Positions 25,601 through 36,043 of a stretch of DNA of 64,000 bases are shown here, in pieces. The DNA comes from Celoporthe dispersa (taxonomy: Eukaryota; Ascomycota; Sordariomycetes; Diaporthales; Cryphonectriaceae). The number at the start of each line of letters is the position of its first letter. Position 1 is the stretch's first letter. The notes below the pieces were generated by a model, which was given only the letters and a program-made list of their open reading frames with translations, did no database searches and was not told the DNA's origin. The DNA lies in the NCBI GenBank assembly GCA_016584495.1, contig WAID01000005.1:62001-126000 (forward strand), given 5' to 3'. The translations under genes and the position numbers were made by a program.

Positions 25601-26526
25601 CGGCGGAGATCGCCGTGCGCGAGCTCCTCAAGCGCACCCTGGCCAGCCAGGGCCCGACGCTTGCAGCTGTTGACTACATGGACGACGGGACCCCGATTGC
25701 GCTCAACATCACCCTGCGCGAGGATGGCTCCGCGACCTTCGACTTCACCGGCACCGGCCCGCAGGTGCTGGGAAACACCAACGCCCCGATCGCCATCACC
25801 CACTCCGCCATCATCTACTGCCTGCGCAGCCTTGTCAACTCATCCGTGCCGTTGAACCAGGGCTGCCTGAACCCGATCGATATTGTCGTGCCGCCCGAGA
25901 GCATCCTGAGCCCTGCTAAGGGCCTCGGGGTGGTCGGCGGGAATGTTCTCACCTCTCAGCGCGTGACGGACGTCGTGCTCAAGGCCTTCCGCGCGTGTGC
26001 GGCCAGCCAGGGCTGCTGTAACAACCTGACCTTCGGCACAGGCGGCAAGGATCCGGTGACGGGCGAGCATGTGGAAGGGTTCGGCTGCTACGAGACGATA
26101 GCTGGTGGCGCAGGTGCCGGGCCGGGCTGGACAGGGGCGAGCGGCGTGCAGGTTCACATGACCAACACGCGCATCACGGACCCAGAGGTCTTTGAGAAAC
26201 GGTATCCGTGCATACTGCGACGTTTTGAGCTGAGAAAAGGGAGTGGCGGAAAGGGCAGATGGAACGGTGGCGAGGGCACCGTGCGAGAAATCGAGTTCCG
26301 GGTCCCTGTGATGTGCAGCATCCTCAGCGAGAGGAGGAGCAGGAGGCCGTTTGGCATGGAAGGCGGCGGAGAGGGGGAGATGGGGAGGAACCTGGTTGTG
26401 AAGAAGACAGAGAGCGGGTGCGAGGAAGTTGTGAGCATGGGTGGGAAGTCAAGCGTCAAGCTGGACCGGGGCGAGAGGGTGGTTGTCATGACGCCTGGGG
26501 GTGGGGCCTGGGGAACAGCTGTGTAA
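22684..26526 (+). CDS. 5-oxoprolinase, ATP-dependent (hydantoinase A/B type)
   Basis: Hydrolyses 5-oxo-L-proline to L-glutamate with ATP in the gamma-glutamyl cycle; cytosolic. A single uninterrupted frame of 1280 aa, close to the usual size of fungal and animal 5-oxoprolinases. Domains in order: the HyuA N-terminal domain with RISIDRGGTFTDVHA (residues about 13-27), the HyuA core with GFDMGGTSTDVSRY (about residue 330) and the GGAGGQHAC motif, then from about residue 748 the HyuB domain (GHRFMSIAEQMGRTLQKTS) with the ERLDFSCA, HPACGGTHLPD and GGNVLTSQR motifs. The C-terminus GGGAWG is the normal end of HyuB. A D-glutamate cyclase-like gene lies to the left, with only the small basic protein gene between them. 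Confidence 0.97.
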   Translation: MGSVPEIMSLGIRISIDRGGTFTDVHASIPGRDDIILKLLSVDPANYQDAPTEGIRRILELATGEPHPRGQLLDLRHIESIRMGTTVATNALLERKGARSALLITKGFKDLLFIGNQSRPNIFDLTVARPEVLYEHVVEVEERVTMEDYTEDPRSVKTAVTPGEADLVTAVTGEAIRVMQRPDLDAVKLSLQSLWDQGFRSIAIVFVHSYAYPEHELQVGQLAIDMGFSVTLSSAVQPMINVVPRGMSAMADAYLTPVIRDYISSIEASFAGGFNSDGTRIEFMQSDGGLVDYRKFSGLKAILSGPAGGVVGYAQTSWDAEEKKPIIGFDMGGTSTDVSRYAGVYDHVFETTTAGVSVQSPQLDIHTVAAGGGSILTWKNGLFNVGPESASAHPGPACYRKGGPLTVTDANLFLGRLLPEYFPKAFGPHENEPLNREITAEKFAAMTDDINADRMRSGLSPFSAEEVAMGFLEVANEGMARPIRALTEARGYETSAHHLACFGGAGGQHACSVASVLSISRIIIHKYSSILSAYGMSLADVVHEVQRPAAVTYTPDTAPLIHRQLGDLEAQASDELRSQGFADQRISHDYYLNMRYTGSSSSLMILKGEGWDFRTEFEIAHRREFGFHFPDKAIIVDDVRVRATGAAHSKVEKSPYVQLKAAAGVAAKAPTPSSSSQVYFAEGAWVDTPTFELQTLPMGSKIVGPALIIDKTQTIVVTPSSVATILDSYVVIDRQSRPTVASSSSEFSPIQLSIFGHRFMSIAEQMGRTLQKTSVSTNIKERLDFSCAIFSPDGGLVANAPHVPVHLGSMQFAVRYQHQVWEGKLKDGDVLVSNHPACGGTHLPDITVITPVFDDTGKLAFYVASRGHHADIGGILPGSMPPNSAALWQEGASIESTKLVSEGVFNEEEITRLLLDEPAKHPSCSGTRKLADNISDLKAQIAANQKGIALIRSLIAEFGLDVVHRYMYAIQTTAEIAVRELLKRTLASQGPTLAAVDYMDDGTPIALNITLREDGSATFDFTGTGPQVLGNTNAPIAITHSAIIYCLRSLVNSSVPLNQGCLNPIDIVVPPESILSPAKGLGVVGGNVLTSQRVTDVVLKAFRACAASQGCCNNLTFGTGGKDPVTGEHVEGFGCYETIAGGAGAGPGWTGASGVQVHMTNTRITDPEVFEKRYPCILRRFELRKGSGGKGRWNGGEGTVREIEFRVPVMCSILSERRSRRPFGMEGGGEGEMGRNLVVKKTESGCEEVVSMGGKSSVKLDRGERVVVMTPGGGAWGTAV

Positions 26527-27326
26527 TTGCGTTATGGACAATAGACAATATTTGATGATACTTGATTTAATTCATACATATAAAGCAGTCATTTATTTAG
26601 GTTGATGCAGTATCTTGAGGGGGGCTTTGATGATCTTGCGCGAGTGTGGCTATCCCATAAGCGTTGTCAATTTTTCTTACAGAGAAAAGTATTACAAAAA
26701 TGCTCCAAGCATGCAAACGATCAGAGCCTGTGGTCAGGTGGCTGGTACGTGTGGATGAAAGCCTATTCCTCCTTGAAGTGAAGATGATCCGGGCCCAAAG
26801 CTTTTTGCTTTGATACGGGTTATCTTGTCAGGACTCACTACATGTTCTCCCATATCCAGAAAAGATATTTCGGCAATGATGAAGGGATCAGGATGTATGT
26901 CATGTATAGCTGTAGGTCTCTGCCGCCTGGCTGATAGCACCATTAGTGAACCATCCCGAGAAACAAAGAGAGCATACTATGGTTTGACAGGCAATGAAAC
27001 TATACAAGAGACAATGACTGAAGCCTTTAGGCCTGCAGTGGCAGTAAGTTCCCTGCCCCGCAACCTGAGGGCGCTGCAAGGAACCCCTGTCTTCACAGCC
27101 CTGGGATCCTAAGATTGCCTGCCGACCAGCCGCGTGTATGCTCGAACCTCAGGGCCTTCTGAACGCGATGTGAGCTAAAACACCATCAACTTCCCATCAC
27201 CTTTTCCTCACTTGTTGACATTTTGTTCTTCCTGCTTATTGTATCTCAGCGCAGCCCAACCGCCCTCCCATCATGACCGGTAATGTGGGTTCTATTTTCC
27301 TTAAAAAACAATAATAAACAATAGCA
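26527..27326. other. Intergenic, no gene seen
   Basis: 3' region of 5-oxoprolinase and promoter of the nucleoporin gene. A 100-codon frame at 26810-27112 has no recognisable motif or codon pattern and is not called. Confidence 0.5.
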
Positions 27327-30064
27327 ATGGTGGTCTGCAAGTTTTGGGAGCAGGGAAACTGCAGATATGGTGGTAAGTGTCTGCTGCTCCTTGATGCGCG
27401 CTCCTCCTTCCATCGCCCTCCTTGCCCTTCTACCGCTGGTACAATGGCTGGGTTCTCGACGCGCGCCTATTGTGTGCCCCTCTCGCGGTGCATACATGCG
27501 CTCTCGACTCTGGTTCCCCGTCTAGCCACCAACTGTTCCTCTGCGACAACCAACTACGAACCCGTACGACTCCCTCCTTGAACGACAACAACGACGACAA
27601 CAACAACACCACCAACACGACGCAACACGACGACGACTACAATCACGAACGACGACGATATGGTCTCGCTTGCCGAGCGCCGCCACAGGGGCGCAATAAA
27701 CCTGTACACGCCCAAGCAGGTCCCAGCACCCAAGATCAAGTATCCCAACGTCAAGGGCGAGGGCGAGGAAATCGCGATATCTGGGGCTGGCCCCTCAAGC
27801 TCAGCCGGGCCCTCCAAGTCGAAGTCACCCGCCGCCGCCACCTCTGCCTCCGCTCAGCCTTACAATTTCAACAACCCAGTCGCCCCCCTCCTGATGCCTC
27901 CCATCAGGAGGGGCCCGACGCTGTTCATTATGAACCCTCCTCCGGCGTCGGCGGCCCAGGCGACACCTGTACCAGCGGCGACGGCGCCCTCGGCGGTGAC
28001 AGCCCCGGCAGTCGCACAGCCTCAAGCAGTCCCAATGGCCGACATGTCCGCTGCTCCCGGCCTAGTCCAGTCGACTCCAACAGTGCCTATTCTGCCTGCT
28101 GTGGAAGACGAGGACAGCATGGATCTCTGCTCGCCCATGGACACAAACCCAGAATTCGGTTTCCCCGTCCTCAGAGCACCGAACCTAGAAGCCGCAAACC
28201 TACCATCCCCAGGCCTAGGAGACCACGACATGACGGTCTACACGCCTCGTACCACCCAGAACATCATCCTCGAATGGATCCAGATCCAGTGGCACCAGAA
28301 CATGAGCCCGAGCATTGCTAACCTCACGTCTGTACTAGCCAATTGCAGGTTCGAACACCTCAACACCAACAAACAAAACCAGAACCCCTTCAGCGTCCTG
28401 TCCAACTCTCGAGGCGGATCCAACAGCAGCAGCTCCTACAACCTCAACCGAGACACCATAGTCAGGGACCTCACCGAGGAGCGGCCATCATGGCTCCTGT
28501 CCGCCTACGCACCCCAGAAGGATCTCCCTGAGCAGCTTTGGGGAGGGCAGATCGAGCAGAGTTTCGAGGAGATGCGCCTACACTTCATGATGGGAGCCGC
28601 AGCAGGCAATCCTCAGGGAGCCGTGAGTCTTATGACTACCCGGCGGCGCTCACCAGTCATTGACATGCTGACGAGGAAATCCAGTTGAACGACATCCAAC
28701 AACTCGAGGCGCAAGCACGGCAGAAGATACAGGCTGCGGCCAGCAACCCAGACGCCGCCATCAGCTACATCCAGCAAGCCGCCAACAATCACCCAAACCG
28801 CCAAGATCTGTGCAGGAATGACGCATCTCGAAGCACCGATGAATTCGCCGTTGGCAAGCGTCCTGTTGGTAATGCGTCTTCCCAGGCACCTAATGCCTTC
28901 TCGCAGCCAGCCGCGGCCAGCAACCCGTTTGGACAGCCGTCTGCTCTTGGTCAGAGACCCAACCCGTTCAGTGCTGGCACGCCAGGATTTGGGCAACAAT
29001 CCGGCCCTAGCCAGTCCTCGCCTTTCGGTCAGCCCTCAGCTCTCGGCCAGACCTCTGCTCTCGGTGGCAGCGGTTTTGGTCAGGCCTCATCGCTCGGCCA
29101 GAACTCCACACTCGGCGGAGGTGGCTTTGGTCAGACATCTGCCCTGGGCCAGAAGCCCAATCCTTTTGGCCAGCCCACTTCCCTTGGCCAAGCCGCGGGC
29201 ACTGGCTTCGGCCAGGCGTCTTCTCTGGGCCAAAAGCCCAGCCCCTTTGGAAATGCTGGTTTCGGCCAGACGTCGCATCTCGGTGCCAAACCCAATCCAT
29301 TTGCATCTGGCGGTTCTGCTCCGTCGGCATCTCCCTTCAGTGCCTTCGCGGCAAACAACACCAACAATACCTCGACTGCCAGCCCCTTTTCGGCCCTCTC
29401 CGGTGCGAATAACAACGCCGGCCAACCTGCTCTGAACGGCCAGCCACTTGCTACTACTGGCTTTGGTCAGCCACAGCAACCTGCCAGCACGGAGGTCTCT
29501 ATGGATGGCAACCCTACTCCTATCACTAGCGCTTTCGGCGGTACAGCGAACAACACTACTGCGGCAGCAAACCCATTTGGCCAGCCTGCAAAGCCCACTC
29601 CCTCTGCGTTTGGCCAACCAGCTCAGCCTGCTGCGAATCCTTTTGCCTCTGCAGCCTCCCAGCCCTCCACATCTGCTGCGGTTGTCACTGGTGTGGGTTC
29701 TGCAGCAGCAGGTCCTTACGCGCCCAATGCCTCGCGACAGCACCCGCCCTTTGAGAGCTATGCGACCAAGGCGCCCAATGGTGTACTGCAAGTATGGAAG
29801 GGCCAACAGATCGCACCCAAGGAAATCGATGATGCCTTGGCCATCGGCACCCAAAGCTTCGGTCAGAGCTGGTCCAAGATCTGGTTTCCTGATGGCCCAC
29901 CCCCTTACTACAAGGAGACGGAACCCGAAGGCGAGTACACGGAGGCGGACAAGGCTAAGTGGCAGAAGTTCATGGCGACTGGCAAATTTGACCTCGCTGC
30001 TACCGGCGGCGGCGGCATGCCCGAGGCACCTCCACTGAGAGAGTTCGTCCAGTGGGATTTCTAA
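27327..30064 (+). CDS. CCCH zinc finger FG-repeat nucleoporin (Nup42/Amo1/NUPL2 type)
   Basis: Cytoplasmic-side nuclear pore protein thought to help mRNA export. Exons: 27327-27372, 28339-28622 and 28685-30064, about 569 aa. Splicing exon 1 to exon 2 makes a CCCH finger, CKFWEQGNCRYGANCRFEH, with the expected cysteine and histidine spacing; a GCTAAC branch-like site lies just before the acceptor. Next come the conserved block DLTEERPSWLLSAYAP, the EQSFEEMRLHFMMGAAAGNP motif and the HPNRQDLC motif, then a long FG-repeat region (GFGQ, NPFGQ, SALGQ units). The C-terminus has KEIDDALAIGTQSFGQSWSKIWFPDGPPPYY. The first intron is unusually long (966 bp) and carries an open frame, described separately. 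Confidence 0.9.
27660..28338 (+). other. Open frame inside the first intron of the nucleoporin gene
   Basis: An ATG at 27660, preceded by a CAACAA-rich stretch like a fungal 5' leader, opens about 226 codons that run in frame through the acceptor at 28338 into exon 2. The peptide is Pro/Ala/Ser-rich (MVSLAERRHRG at its start, an acidic EDEDSMDL patch in the middle). It would give an alternative product lacking the first half of the zinc finger. It could equally be an unused frame in an intron. No homologue recognised. Confidence 0.25.
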
Positions 30065-31065
30065 AGTCGATCGGGCAACCACCTCGGCCCGTATCATGAA
30101 GATAATCAACCACTGTACGATCGAGTTGTGTCTTGCCGCATCTACTGCGACACGACCCCGAAGAGGGAAGGCGAGATGGGATACGTACTCTTGAACACTG
30201 CTCAGCAGGTCACGGAGTATCACGGCACAATTCTCCAGACGGCTCTTTCTCAACTGCACAGCACTTGTTCACTGCTCCACAAGCGTTATTGGTCGCACAA
30301 GACAAGCCACTCAATCATCTAGCCAGCCTTACACGCGCATGAGAATCGAAATGGCGACATGGGTATGAGGAACTGCTACTTAGCGTTCAGATGCAGAGAG
30401 GGAGGAGGTATAATAAGGAAAAGGCAAAACGATTGATGAGATGTCTCTTGAGATAAACAAAAAGCAGCATAGATGCGGTTACAGGGTACAGCTGCATCGA
30501 GGCACGGTGGCACGGTGGCGGGGCGTTTCTGAAGACAGGACATAATTTGTCTTCTCTGTTCTTACATTACGATACCATACCATACCCCAATGAGGAGAGG
30601 TAATTCATGTGAATATCAATACTCTCTTTGTAATTGTGTTCTTTGAGGAACATCATAACCGTGGGTTCGAACCCGAACCATACGGGGGCTGGCTCAAGGT
30701 TGCTGGGGTCCGACTGGCAAGCCTGAGTCCAGGCTGTTGCATGTACTAGCCCAACTGTCTGCAAGACCAGTGACAAATCACACGAAAGGATCTGGGATGT
30801 CATTTCAGAATAGTCTTTTTATTATATTTATCCGCGCTACACTGCCCGACACGGACAGTAACGTCCATGTCGAGATGATGTGAACCAGCAGCACGAAAGA
30901 TCTCGCTTGTCCCTTGCGACCACTGCCCGCCCCAGTACCACATACACGCGCCAGGCACTCGGGAATTTTCAAAGGTGTGCGAGCACCACGGGTTGTCGTG
31001 CCGGTACGGAGCAGTGGTCGCCGCGGGGCGACGTAGATCGGGGTTGGGCGAGCCGCCGCGTGCAC
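30065..31065. other. Intergenic between convergent nucleoporin and uS10 genes
   Basis: About 1 kb of shared 3' region. No gene supported. A T-loop-like TTCGAAC sequence near 30667 has no tRNA body around it. Confidence 0.5.
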
Positions 31066-31606
31066 TTAAGCAGCGATGGTGACCTCAACCTCGACGCCGG
31101 CCTCGATGTTGACGATGATCTGCTTGACGACCTCGGTGGGGGCAGTGAGGCTGTTCGCAGTCACTAGTCAGCACACACATATCCTCACATGACATGACGC
31201 CCTGCTGGCTCAGGGATTGGGACAACGTACTCAATCAGGCGCTTGTGGATTCTCATCTCGTACAGATCCCAGGTCTTGGAGCCCTCACCGCAGGGGGGTC
31301 TTGCGGGTGGTGATCTTGAGGTTCTTGGTGGGCAGGCGGACGGGGCCCTTGACGGGCAGGTCCTTGCCCTTGGCGCGCTCGATGAGCTCGCTGCAGACCT
31401 TCTCGAGGGACTGGACCTTGCGGGAGGTCAGGGTGATGCGGATCTTGTGGGTCTTCTGTTCGAGTGGGAAAGAAAGGTGTCTGGTTAGCATCGCCATCTG
31501 CTTCCCAGATAATCTTGGGCTGGTTGGTTCTTTATGGGAGGCCGGGGGAGAGAAGACAACATACGGGAGCCTCAAAGTCACCCTTGTCGCCCTTCTGGTA
31601 AGACAT
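31066..31606 (-). CDS. rps20: 40S ribosomal protein S20 (uS10); one-base frameshift in a G6 run
   Basis: Essential small-subunit ribosomal protein. Exons on the minus strand: 31606-31565 (MSYQKGDKGDFEAP), 31455-31231 and 31150-31066, about 116 aa, close to the usual 115-121. The middle exon has KTHKIRITLTSRKVQSLEKV and the uS10 block KGPVRLPTKNLKITTRKTPCG; the last gives DLTAPTEVVKQIIVNIEAG. The frame breaks within exon 2: the run at 31293-31298 has six G, while RKTPCGEGSKTW needs five. A real break in this single-copy essential gene is implausible, so it is a marker of sequence error. Introns 109 and 80 bp. Confidence 0.95.
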
Positions 31607-32074
31607 CTTGACTGTTGGTGTAGGTAGTACGGCCTTCACGACTCGAACGTTTGGTTGCGTTGCGGCAAAGTGATGAAGGCTGGCGGATGTGGTGGCTCTG
31701 TTTTTTCTCAACGAAGATTGTTCTCAGAGGGCGATGCGACAAAAAGTTCGCGAGGATAGGTTTTGCTGCGACGGGGCAAAGGTGTGGGCAACGCTAGAGT
31801 CAGAATGGCTTAGCGCTGGAGGTGAATCCTGGTGGTCTGATTGGGCAGGCGCACATGTGAGAAAACAGTGATGAGTCAGCCGGCGAGGATGGTGTCACGA
31901 CTGCTGTATGGTTTAAAGGTAGCGCTTGGGCAGGCGCAAGATATGAGGTGGAGGGGGAAACTCCCTTGTTCATTCAACCCCTTCTCGGTGGATTCCGACT
32001 CTCTCTTTCCTTTGAATGCCATTCGGCCAGATGAACGACATTGTTCAAGACAAAGCTGCAGCACCAAAGAGACA
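31607..32074. other. Divergent promoter, uS10 and CUE protein genes
   Basis: Head-to-head intergenic region of 468 bp that must hold both promoters. No further feature recognised. Confidence 0.55.
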
Positions 32075-34145
32075 ATGACCTCAGCCCTTCTGCCCCCATT
32101 TGCGCCTTTTCCTTCAGCTGCGTGGAAAGAACTGCTGTCCATCGAGGAGTGGAGTACCAGCCTAGCAGCATGGATATCTCTCGCTGAAACTCACATCCAC
32201 CTCGACGACACCGGGTTCCTGGAGCAGACCCTGCATGACGAATCTGTACCAGCTTTCCTCTCCTCGTTCATGAGAGAAGCTGCAGCCCACGGCTCAGCTC
32301 TTGTTGGAACATCGACCCCGAGCAAGTTGCTCCTGAAGGACTGCTTTCTCTTGAGCTCCAGAATATTGGCTTCTCCTGCATCACCGCTGCTGCTGCTACA
32401 ATGGGAGTTTCTATCCGATTTCAGCCGTGTCTATGGCAAGAAGAGAGTCGGACATGTATTGTCCCGTCTGCCTGAGCCGTGTCAGGGTATGGTTGAGGTC
32501 TCTCTGACGGCGGTCAAGAAATTCCTCATCAAGAACCTGGATGAGGGCATCAAGGGCGATCTGAAGCTAGTCGAGGAACGCCTTGAGCGTCTGAACCATC
32601 TCATACATGCGTCCCCTTCCGCTGCCTCCTTCTTCCTCGCTGGAAGCGAATTTCTCGATGGCCTCATCAATTGCTTCAAAATCATGAACCCGCCTTTGAG
32701 GAAGGTTCTTGTCACCACAACCTACCTCAGCCTCATGGGCTTGCTGGAGAGCGATCCACCCAGGCTTTCCATGCTCACCGACCAGATGTACTCGCTGAAG
32801 ACAGCCGCTGAGGCTCACAAGGCCGGGCCGACCAGCGCAAATGACTCGCTCGTTCCCGAGCTGGTGAGCACCACCCCGCTGCTGCTGCAGATCGAGCACA
32901 AGCTGGAGGCATCCGGCACGGAGAACGCGCGGACAAAGAATATCCTGAGAGACCTGGCGGCATGGAAGAAGCCAGGAGTGAGAATGAAGCCCAAGAGGCT
33001 GGTCAGGCGCAGGATTGACAAGGGCAAGGGGGCTGCGCTGTATGACCATGGTGCCATGGCTGGCGAGGTTCATGTCCACCGTATGAGCCAGATCACGCAG
33101 ATACAAGATCTGTTCCCCGAACTGGGATCAGGATTCGTGTCCAAGCTGTTGGATGAGTACGGCGATAATTCGGAGCAAGTCATCGCCCACCTCCTTGAGG
33201 ATTCGCTGCCGGCACACCTCAAGGAGGCAGATCGCAGCGAGCAATTGTATGTTACTCTTGGCTGCTCTGTCCTGTATGGAACGCTTTGCTTACCGTCGTC
33301 ACAGATCTACCAGACCCAGGACGAGGAGAAGATCCAGCCTGATGCCCCGCTCAACACCTCCTCAGCTGCCCCAGAGGCACAACGCCTTCGATGAGGACGA
33401 ACTAGTTGGCCTCACAATTGGTACCTCGAATCTCCACATCGGCAAGAGGGATGCCGATAAAACTGCAGACGACATCCTTGCAGATCGCTCGGCAGCACCA
33501 AACAAGGCAGCCATCCTCTCCGCCCTGGCTACCTTCGATCTAGATGATGATGAGCGCGACGACACCTATGATGCAGCCGATGTGGGCGGCACGGTCGACA
33601 ACACCGAGACCGAAACCGCTGCAGACGAGAATGAGGAGGTCTTATGGAAGGCCTACCAGGCTGATCCGAGGACATTTGACAGAGACCAGGCGACTCGAGG
33701 TGGCGCACTGAGGAGCAAGCTGAAAGCTGACACGGGGATGACGGATGAGGCCATCGAGGGATGGGCTATCATACTCTCACGCAGTGCAAACCAGAAGCGC
33801 CGCCTCGAGATGAAGTACAGTGCTGTCAACGCGTTCACGGGACAGCAGAACGAGCTGGCCTCAACAGCTTGGCGGGCCAGTCCTGCGGGGTCCGGCACAG
33901 AGATGTCAGATACGGATGGGCCAGGCGGTAGAGGTGGACGAGGCGGCGCGAGAGGGCGTGGCAGGGGCCGAGGGAGGGGAGGTGGCGGCCGCGGCGGAGG
34001 CAATGTTGCTGGCCCCAGCGGAGAGCACGAGACTGAGCAGGCCAGACGAAGGAAGGAGGCACATAAAGGTCAACGAGCGAACCACAGTCGCCGTGATCAG
34101 CGAGCAAGGAAGATGGCCAGGGGCGGATTTCCCAGCGCAGGATGA
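32075..34145 (+). CDS. CUE domain protein, Cue3/ASCC2-like
   Basis: Probable homologue of yeast Cue3 / human ASCC2, a ubiquitin-binding subunit of the complex that splits collided ribosomes (RQT/ASCC). Exons 32075-33246 and 33305-34145 (intron 58 bp), about 670 aa. The N-terminal half is helical and fits the ASCC2 family; the CUE domain lies at about residues 336-384 (ITQIQDLFPELG, then FVSKLLDEYGDNSEQV). The C-terminal half holds the conserved HNAFDEDELVGL and LRSKLKADTGMTDEAIEGWA blocks, then an RGG-rich tail (about residues 596-626) and a basic end, which suggests RNA or ribosome contact. The start chosen, MTSALLPPFAPFP, begins the conserved part; the frame is open further upstream without family-like sequence. 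Confidence 0.85.
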
Positions 34146-34504
34146 TGTTCATTCCTCTCGACATCGCTGGTCACACCAGGGTGCGGACATAAGAATGGAG
34201 ACGGTAAGCGATGATGACGCCTCGCCAGCGTGGAGGGTTCGTTACAGAACGGAAGCTCTAGGTGGGAGGGGATGGAATGCAAAATTGTGGGCTACCTCGC
34301 CTACCTAACAGCCCCAGTCTTAACGGGTCGCCAGCACAATACTGAGATACTCTGCCAAAGCGTCTCCATCTTGTCGGATTTATTCTCAACAGCCTTGACC
34401 CTCTCTCTCTCTCTCCCGCTACCTTTCCATTTTCCCTCAATAACAGACTGTACTCTCTTTTCGCCTGCTTTCATTTACTCTTTCGTTCACTCTCGTCCAA
34501 CCGC
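34146..34504. other. Intergenic between convergent CUE and C2H2 genes
   Basis: About 360 bp of shared 3' region; no gene seen. A short extra exon of the C2H2 gene could lie here. Confidence 0.45.
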
Positions 34505-36043
34505 TCAACCAACCCTGACGTGCAAGTCAAGTTGTCTTTTAGTATTGAATGTCTTGTTACAGCAGCCCGGCTTGGGGCACTGCATCAGATGTTCTGACCT
34601 GATGTGCCACGTGAGCGCGTTCTTGGACGTGAACCCTGTCGAACTACACTCTATGTATTTGCAGGCGTGGTCTTGTCTGGCACGGTCGTACGCGTTGGGC
34701 TCGGGCGCGGAGCAGCAATGGGGTTGGAGACACGGCTCTCGTTGCTGCTGGGGGTAATACTGCTGCGGCGGCAGCGTCGGCGGCGGGGGTTGCGGCGGGG
34801 AAACATAATGAAGGATTGGGTACTGGGGGAGCGAGACCTGATACTGCGGCTGAGGCTGAAGGATATCGCCCTGGTATGGCATCGCCTGTGGCTCTACCAT
34901 GATGGATTGGGGCGCTGAAAAGGCGGCCATGGACGGCATGCAGACTTGGAGCGGTAGCGACGGGTAGCCTGTCAGCTGTGCATCTGCTGAGGCCGGGCTT
35001 GGGCTTGAACTCGGCGCAGCCTGGTTGGTCATCGTCGCGACCCGGTGACGAACTTTTCTCTCCTGGCGGGTTTGTGGGTGCTGCAGCGGCTCAGAATATT
35101 GCTGGCTCAACGGCTCCCTGGTGTGTGATCTCAACACACGCGATGGAGCGGGTGGCGACACATTGGGGATGCAGCCCTCTGCTGCGTCTGTCGTCTCCTG
35201 TGGCGTCGTGGGGAAGGTATGCAACAAGTTGCTGTATGGTAAGGGGTCTGGCTCTGCACGGCCGACACTGCGCTTGCTTGCGCTCTTCGGAGTGGCTGCC
35301 GTAACAGGAGAGACGCTCTGGGCGTTCTTCCCGCGGCCCTTTCGACCGCGCTGGCGGGGCTTTGCCTTGGTGGAGGACATCGTCGGACGCGAGGGCCGCT
35401 GGGACATAGGACGACTGTTCTCAGCGCACACAGCAGGGTCATTTTGTTTCTGGCTCTCACCCTGAACAGGACCGCTGTCCAGCTTCGCCCAACCGATGGC
35501 CTCCATCGGGTTGAAGCTGATCGGGTCGTTCTGCACCAGCCGGTGCTGCTCGAACGCGTCTATGTCTCTGCTTATCTTTTCTTGAGGCTTCCGCACCGGC
35601 GCAAGCCTGGACGCCTGAGTCCCGGCATCCTCTGCCTCTGCCTGTCCGCGGTTGACGTTGTTGCTGCCGAGCAGCAAGCGCCTGAAGCCGAACGTCCCGC
35701 TATTCGGGCTGGAGTCAGGGTCAACGCCGCCGTGGCCCGTGGAGGCGCAATACTCAGACAGACCCTGTCCGGTAGCGAGGGCCTCCGGGCCATCAGCGGG
35801 TTCAGGCTCCGTGGCGCTGGTGATAGGGCGTGGACAAGGTGCAGTTGCCCGCGGCGTGTGGGTCTCGGGCAGACTGTGGATGCGGTGCTGCTTCACGTTG
35901 TGCTTGCTGCCGTAATGGGTGTATCTAGCTTCGAGGGCATGCGAAGGTCCACCGGCGGTGGTGTCGCCTTGACAGCGGCTCCAGTTGCCGCCGTAGTCCG
36001 TCATCTTTGGTCCGGTGCGAAAGATTGCGTTGGCGTCGCGCAT
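34505..36043 (-). CDS. C2H2 zinc finger protein, putative DNA-binding
   Basis: Long, mostly disordered protein of 512 aa with zinc-finger motifs at the C-terminus. The first finger runs from CKYIEC to WHIRSEH (CxxxxC, then HxxxxH), and the second begins CPKPGCCNKTF and reaches QLDLH. The second finger's final histidine is missing because the frame stops four residues later; a short 3' exon would restore it, but I cannot place one with confidence. Ahead of the fingers is a Pro/Gln-rich stretch (residues about 400-440), and a basic KAKPRQRGRKGRGKN patch near residue 235 could be a nuclear signal. Layout fits a fungal transcription regulator. Target unknown. Confidence 0.7.
   Translation of the reverse strand: MRDANAIFRTGPKMTDYGGNWSRCQGDTTAGGPSHALEARYTHYGSKHNVKQHRIHSLPETHTPRATAPCPRPITSATEPEPADGPEALATGQGLSEYCASTGHGGVDPDSSPNSGTFGFRRLLLGSNNVNRGQAEAEDAGTQASRLAPVRKPQEKISRDIDAFEQHRLVQNDPISFNPMEAIGWAKLDSGPVQGESQKQNDPAVCAENSRPMSQRPSRPTMSSTKAKPRQRGRKGRGKNAQSVSPVTAATPKSASKRSVGRAEPDPLPYSNLLHTFPTTPQETTDAAEGCIPNVSPPAPSRVLRSHTREPLSQQYSEPLQHPQTRQERKVRHRVATMTNQAAPSSSPSPASADAQLTGYPSLPLQVCMPSMAAFSAPQSIMVEPQAMPYQGDILQPQPQYQVSLPQYPILHYVSPPQPPPPTLPPQQYYPQQQREPCLQPHCCSAPEPNAYDRARQDHACKYIECSSTGFTSKNALTWHIRSEHLMQCPKPGCCNKTFNTKRQLDLHVRVG

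Noticed and set aside
26810..27112. Plus-strand frame of 100 codons between 5-oxoprolinase and the nucleoporin
   Set aside because: No motif, no clear coding bias and no support from neighbours.
29087..30259. Minus-strand frame of 390 codons opposite the nucleoporin
   Set aside because: Arginine/leucine-rich shadow of the repetitive FG region; no independent motif.
30655..30740. Possible tRNA around a GGTTCGAACC sequence
   Set aside because: Only the T-loop-like part is present; no acceptor, D or anticodon arm could be folded around it on either strand.
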